30,234 nucleotides of DNA from JBCBXA01 sp039816825 (lineage in GTDB: Bacteria > Pseudomonadota > Alphaproteobacteria > Rhizobiales > Rhizobiaceae). Each line of letters starts with the position of its first letter. Positions within the stretch are counted from its first letter, which is position 1. Position numbers and translations under genes: made by a program. The notes under the pieces are model-generated. The model was not told where the DNA came from and did not search any database. It worked only from the letters and a program-made list of their open reading frames with translations. Location of the stretch: assembly GCA_039816825.1 (NCBI GenBank), contig JBCBXA010000028.1, forward strand, positions 1 to 30,234, written 5' to 3'. Below, piece after piece: positions 24,862-30,234 of this stretch.

Positions 24862-26694
24862 TCATTCCACCGTGACGGATTTGGCCAGATTGCGCGGCTG
24901 GTCCACGTCCGTGCCCATATGCACTGCGGTGTGGTAGGCGAGCAATTGCACCGGGATCGCGTAGATCATGGGTGCTACGAAGTCTGGCACGTTGGGCATC
25001 TCCAGCACGTGATCGGCCATACCTTCGGCAGCCTTCGCGCCTCGCTCATCGGTAATGAGAATGATCTTTCCTCCGCGGGCAGCAACCTCCTGCATGTTCG
25101 AGACCGTCTTCTCGAAGATGCGGTCGAAGGGAGCGAGGACAATGATCGGCATCTCCTCATCGACCAGAGCGATGGGTCCGTGCTTCAGCTCACCGGCGGC
25201 GTAGCCTTCTGCGTGAATGTATGAAATCTCCTTGAGCTTCAGAGCACCTTCCATCGCTAGAGGGAAATTCACATCACGCCCGAGATAGAGGACGTCTTTG
25301 GCTCCGGACAGCTCACGGCTCAGCTCTTCAATGGCATCGTCGAACTTAAGGGCCTCCATCATGTAGCGGGGCGTCTCCATGAGCATGCGCACCATCAGCT
25401 TTTCGCCGTCTTCGGTCAGATGACCGCGCTGACGGGCTGCCGTGATGACAAGCGATGCGAGCACTGAGAGCTGGCAGGTGAAAGCTTTGGTCGACGCAAC
25501 ACCGATTTCAGGGCCAGCCAACGTTTGGAAAATAACGTCTGACTCTCGGGCGATGGTGCTCTCGGTCACGTTGACGATGGCACCAATATGTTGCCCCTGA
25601 GACTTGGCATAGCGCAGCGCAGCCAATGTGTCGGCTGTCTCACCCGACTGGGAGATGAAGAGCGAGAGCCCATTCTCAGACATCGGCATTTCGCGATAAC
25701 GGAACTCGGACGCGATATCGATATCCATGGGCAAGCGGGCAAAGCGCTCAAACCAGTATTTCGCAATGCAACCTGCCAAATAGGATGTTCCGCAAGCCGA
25801 GAAAGAGACCCGGTCAAGATCGGCAAAGTTGAAGGGCAGTTTGATCTCGTGGCCCAGTTTCATTCGCTGGGCCGAAAAGTCCACGAAGTGAGCCAAGGAA
25901 TGTCCAATAACTTCAGGTTGTTCGTAGATTTCCTTCAACATGAAATGACGGTAGTTGCCCTTGTCCACCATCGTGCGCACGGTGTTGGACTTGGTTTCCT
26001 CGCGATCCACCAGTTGGCCGGTCTCGTCCCTGATCTCCAGCGAGTTCCGCGTCAGGACGGCCCAGTCACCATCTTCAAGGTAGGTTATCCGGTCCGTGAA
26101 CGGAGAGAGCGCCACGGCGTCTGAACCGATGAACATCTCGCCTTCACCATGACCAACGGCCAGCGGTGGGCCATTACGAGCGGCGATCAGAAGATCGTCT
26201 TCACCGGCAAACAGAAAACCGGTGGCGAAAGCGCCTTTCAAGCGTGGAATGACAGCCTGTGCGGCTTCCACCGGTGCCTTCCCGGCCTTCAGTTCGCGGT
26301 CGAGCAGATGAACGATGGTCTCCGTATCGGTCTGGGTGTTGAAGGTAACACCTTCCTCCTCCAGCTCTCGCCGTAGCTCGGCAAAGTTCTCGATAATGCC
26401 GTTATGCACCACCGCTACACGTTCGGTGGCGTGCGGATGGGCATTCGTTTCATTTGGCACACCGTGGGTGGCCCACCGAGTGTGACCAATACCAATATGG
26501 CCTGGCAAAGGATTGTCAGTGATCCGCGCATCGAGATTGCGCAGCTTGCCCTCGGCCCGACGGCGGTCGATCCGACCGCCCTCAAGCGTGGCAACGCCCG
26601 CCGAGTCGTAGCCACGATATTCGAGGCGCTTCAGCGCGTCGACAAGAAGTGGTGCAACGTCTTCACGCCCCAAAATTCCTACGATGCCGCACAT
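24862..26694 (-). CDS. glmS: Glutamine-fructose-6-phosphate aminotransferase (isomerizing)
   Basis: First committed step of amino-sugar synthesis: fructose 6-phosphate plus glutamine to glucosamine 6-phosphate. 610 residues, standard length. The class-II glutaminase begins MCGIVGILG with nucleophile Cys2 after Met removal, then GHTRWATHG and NGIIEN; two SIS isomerase domains follow (SACGTSYLAG, SQSGETADT, LKLKEISYIHAEGYAAGELK), ending in the signature PRNLAKSVTVE. AGGGG lies 8 bases before ATG 26694. It follows glmU by 90 bases in the same direction, so the pair makes UDP-GlcNAc for cell wall and lipid A (GlmM is elsewhere). Confidence 0.98.
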   Translation of the reverse strand: MCGIVGILGREDVAPLLVDALKRLEYRGYDSAGVATLEGGRIDRRRAEGKLRNLDARITDNPLPGHIGIGHTRWATHGVPNETNAHPHATERVAVVHNGIIENFAELRRELEEEGVTFNTQTDTETIVHLLDRELKAGKAPVEAAQAVIPRLKGAFATGFLFAGEDDLLIAARNGPPLAVGHGEGEMFIGSDAVALSPFTDRITYLEDGDWAVLTRNSLEIRDETGQLVDREETKSNTVRTMVDKGNYRHFMLKEIYEQPEVIGHSLAHFVDFSAQRMKLGHEIKLPFNFADLDRVSFSACGTSYLAGCIAKYWFERFARLPMDIDIASEFRYREMPMSENGLSLFISQSGETADTLAALRYAKSQGQHIGAIVNVTESTIARESDVIFQTLAGPEIGVASTKAFTCQLSVLASLVITAARQRGHLTEDGEKLMVRMLMETPRYMMEALKFDDAIEELSRELSGAKDVLYLGRDVNFPLAMEGALKLKEISYIHAEGYAAGELKHGPIALVDEEMPIIVLAPFDRIFEKTVSNMQEVAARGGKIILITDERGAKAAEGMADHVLEMPNVPDFVAPMIYAIPVQLLAYHTAVHMGTDVDQPRNLAKSVTVE

Positions 26695-26713
26695 ATGTCA
26701 TTCCCCTCTCGCC

Positions 26714-26730
26714 GCCGACTCTCCGTCGGC
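26714..26730 (-). promoter_or_regulatory. Hairpin in the glmU-glmS spacer just upstream of the glmS ribosome-binding site
   Basis: GCCGAC and GTCGGC pair perfectly around a 5-base loop (GGAGA on the minus strand). It stands about 7 bases upstream of the AGGGG run used by glmS. It could stabilise the processed glmS message or tune translation; no T-tract follows, so it is not a standard terminator. Confidence 0.4.
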
Positions 26731-26784
26731 CTCTCAATTTTTCGATTTGCTGCGCTTTGATGGCAGCCTTGTGGCCAGCCGAAT

Positions 26785-28152
26785 TTAGCTTTTGCTGCGC
26801 TTCAGCTTCTCAGCTGCATTCTGCTCCCGGATGAGCGCGCCATAGCCTTCTTTGTTGGCCTGCCGTCCCCGGGCTATAGCCAGCGCATCGGCTGGGACGT
26901 CGTCTGTAATGACGCTCCCCGATCCGACATAGGCACCATCACCGATGGAAACAGGAGCCACCAGGGCCGAGTTGGAACCGATGAACGCACCTGCACCGAT
27001 CTTCGTCAGGTGCTTGTTGGCACCGTCATAATTGCACGTGATGGTGCCAGCGCCGATGTTTGCATTCGCGCCGATTTCGGCGTCGCCGATATAGCTGAGA
27101 TGGTTGACCTTCGCTCCCGATGCGACCTGGGCTTTCTTGACCTCACAGAAATTGCCGACCTTGGCTTTCTCGCCGATGTCTGCGCCCGGACGAAGCCGGG
27201 CAAAGGGACCCACGCTTGCGCCCTGAGCAATGCGAGCGCCTTCAATGTGTGAGAACGGCAGGACCTCAGCAGCAGCCTCAACCACAGCGCCCGGCCCAAA
27301 AACAACGTTCTGGCCAATGATCGCATCAGGCGCGATTTGCGTGTCGAAACTCAAATGAACGGTTTCGGGGGCTCGCATCGTAACGCCAGCCAGCATGAAC
27401 TCTCTGCGAGCACGGCGCTGCCAAATGGCCTCAACATCGCTCAGTTCCGCACGATTGTTGACGCCCAGCACTTCTTCAAAGTCAGCTTCCAAGGCAACGA
27501 CTTTCTTGCCGCGTTCATTGGCTATCTCCGGCAGATCAGTGAGATAGTACTCGCCCTTATTGTTGTCGTTGGAGATCGCATCGAGCATCTCCAAGGCATC
27601 AGCGCCGGCAAAGCCCATGATGCCGCCATTGCAGAAAGTGACAGCCTTCTCGTCTTCGCTGGCTTCCTTCTCTTCGCGGATTGCCAGCAGTCGATCCCCA
27701 TCCATCAGCAGGCGGCCATATCCGGATGGGTCGTCGGTGCGAAAGCCCAGCACCACGACCTGCGCGCCAGAAGCCAGTGCATCTCGCATGCGTGTGAGGG
27801 TGGCCGCAGTGGTGAGCGGGGTATCACCGAACAGGACAAGCACCTGATCGAACCCCCGCGCCAGAGCCTCTCGGGCGCTGAGAACAGCGTGAGCCGTTCC
27901 GAGCCTTTCGGTCTGTTCAAAGACTTCGGTGCCCGGCGCCACTCTTTCGGCAGAAGCCTGAACCCTCTCGGCTTCCCGGCCGACAATAACGACTGAATGG
28001 CTGCCGCCTGCTTCCGACACAGTTTTCAAAACATGGCCAACCATCGGAAGCCCGGCAACTTCATGGAGCACTTTTGGAAGCGAAGAACGCATGCGCGTGC
28101 CCTCTCCCGCCGCCAACACGATGGATAAGCAGGTTGCGTTTTCAGTGGTCAT
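26785..28152 (-). CDS. glmU: Bifunctional UDP-N-acetylglucosamine diphosphorylase / glucosamine-1-phosphate acetyltransferase
   Basis: Makes UDP-GlcNAc from glucosamine 1-phosphate, acetyl-CoA and UTP. 455 residues, normal. The N-terminal uridylyltransferase shows LAAGEGTRMRSSLPKVLHEV (about 12-31) and FGDTPL; the C-terminal half is a left-handed beta-helix of hexapeptide repeats with GPFARLRPGADIGEKAKVGN, the catalytic-region NHLSYIGDAEIGANANIGAG and TITCNYDGANKHLTKIG. ATG 28152 is the family start; the open frame extends to 28332 but that extra segment has no homology-like sequence. Divergent from the membrane coiled-coil gene across 169 bases, where I found no convincing promoter pair. Confidence 0.97.
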   Translation of the reverse strand: MTTENATCLSIVLAAGEGTRMRSSLPKVLHEVAGLPMVGHVLKTVSEAGGSHSVVIVGREAERVQASAERVAPGTEVFEQTERLGTAHAVLSAREALARGFDQVLVLFGDTPLTTAATLTRMRDALASGAQVVVLGFRTDDPSGYGRLLMDGDRLLAIREEKEASEDEKAVTFCNGGIMGFAGADALEMLDAISNDNNKGEYYLTDLPEIANERGKKVVALEADFEEVLGVNNRAELSDVEAIWQRRARREFMLAGVTMRAPETVHLSFDTQIAPDAIIGQNVVFGPGAVVEAAAEVLPFSHIEGARIAQGASVGPFARLRPGADIGEKAKVGNFCEVKKAQVASGAKVNHLSYIGDAEIGANANIGAGTITCNYDGANKHLTKIGAGAFIGSNSALVAPVSIGDGAYVGSGSVITDDVPADALAIARGRQANKEGYGALIREQNAAEKLKRSKS

Positions 28153-28321
28153 GAATGTTTCGAAAGCCCCAGAGTGTGTTGTGCCCCGGCAACGCATCCG
28201 CTGCCTGATCTGCAAACATAGTGCTGATTTTGAAGCGTTAACCTGTGACTGTGGAAAAATCGTTACAATAGCTGCAACACACCTGTGTCGAATCAAGATG
28301 TGGGCGGACAGTGGGCACTCC

Positions 28322-29179
28322 ATGACCGACAATGAGCAAAGTTTGCAATCTATTCGCGTTCAGTCGGCATTTGACGACATGCGCGCCAAGACCGTTGCGC
28401 CAAGAGCTTTCGCTCCCCGACGAAATGTTGCCGGCATGGCAGGATGGACGATGGCCGCTGTCCTTGCCGTCGGGGCCGGACTTGCGACGGCCGCGATGGT
28501 GGAGCGACCCGCCGAATCGCCAGTGGAATTGGCCAGCGTCAAACCGGGAGAAAATGTGGGACCCCTGCCGTCGCTTGGCGCGCGGCTGATCGATATTGAC
28601 CGAAGTCTTACGACAGCGGCCACTCGTAACCCTGGCGCGAGATCATCAGGCAACAATGAGAGCCTGCGCCTGGCCCTGTCTTCCATGCAGCGTCAGATCA
28701 ACGCTCTGAGCGCTCGAAACGATCGCCTTGAACAACAGCTAAGAGCGCTACGCGCCAACACCACCGACAGCATGCTGACCGGAACGGTTCCTGCTTCTGC
28801 ACAAAGTGCTCAGGATGCGGCAACGGACGCTCTAAGAGCACTCTCTGAGTCGGAAAGCAGTCAGGCGGACCAGGCAATCGCTGGTGGCCTCAACGATATG
28901 CGCCAGATGACCCAGCAGATCTCCGGCATCGACCTTGGTTCGGGCATATCTTTCGACACGCTCCGCGCGCGCTGGCTGGAGATTCAGCGGGCGCAACCGG
29001 CCGCGCTTGACGGTCTCGAGGCCCGCGCCGTCCTACGCGATGGGGCGCAAGGTCTGATTGCTCATTTGATCGTAGGACCTCTGTCCAGTCAGGATGCGGC
29101 AAGCCAGCTGTGTGAGAGCATTGGCAAAGCTGATATTTCCGATTGTCGCCCCGTGCCCTTTGAGGGTCAGCCGCTTTAA
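28322..29179 (+). CDS. Membrane-anchored coiled-coil protein with SPOR-like C-terminus
   Basis: A 285-residue protein of unknown function. A short cytoplasmic tail (1-37) and one membrane span (about 38-60, Ala/Gly/Val-rich) leave the rest in the periplasm. A coiled coil follows (SLRLALSSMQRQINALSARN and onward, about 118-152). The last 60 residues (LIAHLIVGPLSSQDAASQLC then DCRPVPFEGQPL) resemble the SPOR-type fold that binds denuded septal peptidoglycan, with two Cys spaced as in related alphaproteobacterial proteins. A cell-envelope or division role is inferred. ATG 28322 was taken; ATG 28298 is an alternative and neither has a clear Shine-Dalgarno. The upstream open frame to 28091 lies over glmU and is ignored. 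Confidence 0.75.
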   Translation: MTDNEQSLQSIRVQSAFDDMRAKTVAPRAFAPRRNVAGMAGWTMAAVLAVGAGLATAAMVERPAESPVELASVKPGENVGPLPSLGARLIDIDRSLTTAATRNPGARSSGNNESLRLALSSMQRQINALSARNDRLEQQLRALRANTTDSMLTGTVPASAQSAQDAATDALRALSESESSQADQAIAGGLNDMRQMTQQISGIDLGSGISFDTLRARWLEIQRAQPAALDGLEARAVLRDGAQGLIAHLIVGPLSSQDAASQLCESIGKADISDCRPVPFEGQPL

Positions 29180-29279
29180 GCAAGCCTGCCTAAGCGTTGA
29201 GAAAAACGTAACCGGTCCGGCTTATATGTGGTGCGTCATCTCGACTTATGCAGTGGGTGGCAAAAGCGAAAACAGGGCG

Positions 29280-29308
29280 TTGCCAATCCAAAAGGACGGG
29301 TCTATACG
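29280..29308 (+). promoter_or_regulatory. Sigma-70-type promoter of tRNA-Lys
   Basis: TTGCCA (29280-29285) and TATACG (29303-29308) are separated by exactly 17 bases; a start near 29315 would give a 5' leader of about 30 bases before the tRNA. A weaker TTGAGA/TTATAT pair lies further upstream with a 19-base spacer. Confidence 0.6.
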
Positions 29309-29344
29309 CGCCATGTTCGGTGAGCGTTCACGCCCACCACTGGA

Positions 29345-29420
29345 GAGCCGATAGCTCAGTTGGTAGAGCAACTGACTTTTAATCAGTAGGTCCAGGGTTC
29401 GAACCCCTGTCGGCTCACCA
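29345..29420 (+). tRNA. tRNA-Lys (anticodon UUU)
   Basis: Complete 76-base cloverleaf with encoded CCA. Acceptor GAGCCGA (29345-29351) pairs with TCGGCTC (29410-29416); discriminator A and CCA at 29418-29420. D-arm TAGCTCAGTTGGTAGAGCA, anticodon stem ACTGA/TCAGT around the loop CTTTTAA (anticodon TTT at 29378-29380), and T-arm CAGGGTTCGAACCCCTG are all canonical. Its 3' end is the probable attachment site for the integrase downstream, and the tRNA is intact, as expected when the element restores it. Confidence 0.98.
29403..29420 (+). mobile_element. Probable left attachment site (attL) at the tRNA-Lys 3' end
   Basis: Tyrosine integrases beside a tRNA usually use its T-arm/acceptor 3' segment as the crossover. 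The exact core cannot be set because the right copy lies outside the window. The 107-base gap to the integrase contains GGCCA-CACAA-TGGCC (29449-29463) and a second AATGGCC (29488-29494), possible arm or excisionase sites. The bases just after the CCA look AT-richer than the tRNA side. Confidence 0.45.
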
Positions 29421-29527
29421 AATTTCCTCAATAAAATCAGCGTTACACGGCCACACAATGGCCAAAAAACCGTCAGAATAGCGCCAAAATGGCCGCACAC
29501 ACTTCACACACACTTTACGAGGTGAAG

Positions 29528-30234
29528 ATGGCGTCCCATTACGTGCTCGGCGACAAGGTTCGAATCTACAAGCGAGAACGCAGTTCAGTTTGGCAATGCG
29601 CCTGTCGTTTGGAAGGCAAAGAGTGGCGTACAAGCTCAAAAACGGACAGCTTGAGCCAAGCCAAAGAGTTCGCAGAAGATTGGTTTTTCGAACTGAGAGG
29701 CAAAAGTCGCATTGGTGAGCTCCTTGCTGAGCGGACCTTTGGCGACGCAGCGACCCAGTTTCTGAAGGAGTACGAGGTCATAACCGACGGGCAGCGCAAC
29801 CCGCGCTACGTCAAAGATCACGCGGCGCGAATCCGCAATCATCTCTCTCCCTACTTTGGAGCAACCGGTCTCTCCAAAATCACGGCCGGGATGCTGCAGG
29901 AGTATCGCGTGATGCGGATGCAGATGAGTACCGATGGCAAGCCCCCCTCACGCAGCACGCTCCATCATGANNNNNNNNNNACGCTCAGACAAGTGCTCAA
30001 GACCGCGCTACGTCATGGATGGATAAGTTTTCTGCCTGACTTCTCCGCACCGTATCGTAGCTCTGGCAAGGTAGGGCACCGAGCCTGGTTCTTGCCCGAC
30101 GAGTACAAACGCCTCTATGAACGCACGCGGGAGCGAGCAAGAGAAGCACAAGGCCTCAATTGGCAACACGCTGCCGAGCAGCTGCATGACTACGTGCTGA
30201 TTATGGCCAACACGGGCCTCAGACCCGATGAAGC
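29528..30234 (+). CDS. Tyrosine-type site-specific integrase, 3' part outside the window
   Basis: Recombinase of an integrative element. From ATG 29528 (GAGGTGA immediately upstream) the frame stays open to the window edge, about 235 residues. It has an N-terminal arm-binding-like domain (about 1-60), a SAM-like core-binding domain (about 70-165, with FLKEYEVITDG and TLRQVLKTALRHGWI) and the start of the catalytic domain: MANTGLRPDEA carries the first catalytic Arg. The remaining H-x-x-R and Tyr motifs are outside. A run of 10 N at 29971-29980 interrupts the core-binding domain; the frame is kept on both sides if the run is 10 (or any number differing by 3). It lies 107 bases after tRNA-Lys, pointing away, the standard att-int arrangement. 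Confidence 0.88.
   Translation, partial: MASHYVLGDKVRIYKRERSSVWQCACRLEGKEWRTSSKTDSLSQAKEFAEDWFFELRGKSRIGELLAERTFGDAATQFLKEYEVITDGQRNPRYVKDHAARIRNHLSPYFGATGLSKITAGMLQEYRVMRMQMSTDGKPPSRSTLHHXXXXTLRQVLKTALRHGWISFLPDFSAPYRSSGKVGHRAWFLPDEYKRLYERTRERAREAQGLNWQHAAEQLHDYVLIMANTGLRPDE

Noticed and set aside
26695..26784. glmS ribozyme
   Set aside because: The spacer is only 90 bases, too short for the ribozyme core, and the ribozyme is known from Gram-positive bacteria.
26745..26804. 12-base direct repeat TTTGCTGCGCTT at the glmU 3' end and in the spacer
   Set aside because: Only two copies about 48 bases apart and no plausible role; likely chance or a minor duplication.
28250..28260. DnaA-box-like TGTGGAAAA
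   Set aside because: Single imperfect match with no neighbouring boxes, AT-rich region or origin genes.
29246..29500. 84-residue minus-strand ORF across tRNA-Lys
   Set aside because: Its middle is simply the antisense translation of the tRNA, a well-known false gene.

Overview
The window is a chromosomal segment of an alphaproteobacterium. The evidence is the dusB(nifR3)-ntrB pair, a fused ispDF followed by cinA, sdhE next to mfd and recG, a DUF2259 secreted protein beside rpe, and overall high GC. Genus cannot be fixed from the sequence; a Hyphomicrobiales/Parvibaculales-like lineage is a guess. Almost all of the window is dense housekeeping DNA with short intergenic gaps and many stop/start overlaps.

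Layout. 1-1823 (minus): tRNA-dihydrouridine synthase dusB overlapping the start of nitrogen sensor kinase ntrB, which runs off the left edge and is a real gene although no complete ORF shows it. 1912-3643 (plus): ispDF and cinA, overlapping by 8 bases. 3645-5168 (minus): an iron-sulfur (6-4)-type photolyase. 5447-9864 (plus): the least ordinary block, made of a cytoplasmic zinc-ribbon signalling protein with a TackOD1-like domain, a processive family-2 glycosyltransferase, and a HlyD-like membrane-anchored periplasmic adaptor. It looks like a small polysaccharide synthesis/export module with its own regulator. 9891-11042: a DUF2256 mini-protein (plus) and an XdhC/CoxI protein split into two genes (minus). 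11117-13239 (plus): an orphan branched-chain-amino-acid-type solute-binding protein translationally coupled to a self-cleaving S58/P1 peptidase. 13281-16096 (plus): rpe, a DUF2259 secreted protein and purB. 16097-16403 is gene-free and filled with palindromic repeat units and a five-copy heptamer. 16404-16958: an RBBP9/YdeN-type hydrolase. 16964-21670 (minus): sdhE, mfd and a PhyH-type dioxygenase. 21822-23933 (plus): recG, converging on a DUF502 membrane protein (minus). 24862-28152 (minus): glmU and glmS, making UDP-GlcNAc. 28322-29179 (plus): a membrane-anchored coiled-coil protein with a SPOR-like tail.

Right edge. A tRNA-Lys(UUU) gene with a convincing sigma-70-type promoter is followed 107 bases later by a tyrosine recombinase pointing away from it. 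This is the classic left end of an integrative element whose cargo lies beyond the window. A run of 10 N interrupts the integrase.

The best candidate for a poorly described system is the TackOD1 / glycosyltransferase / HlyD trio. Its first protein carries a receiver-like domain lacking the conserved lysine and a GGDEF-like domain lacking the catalytic signature, with five CxxC pairs between them.
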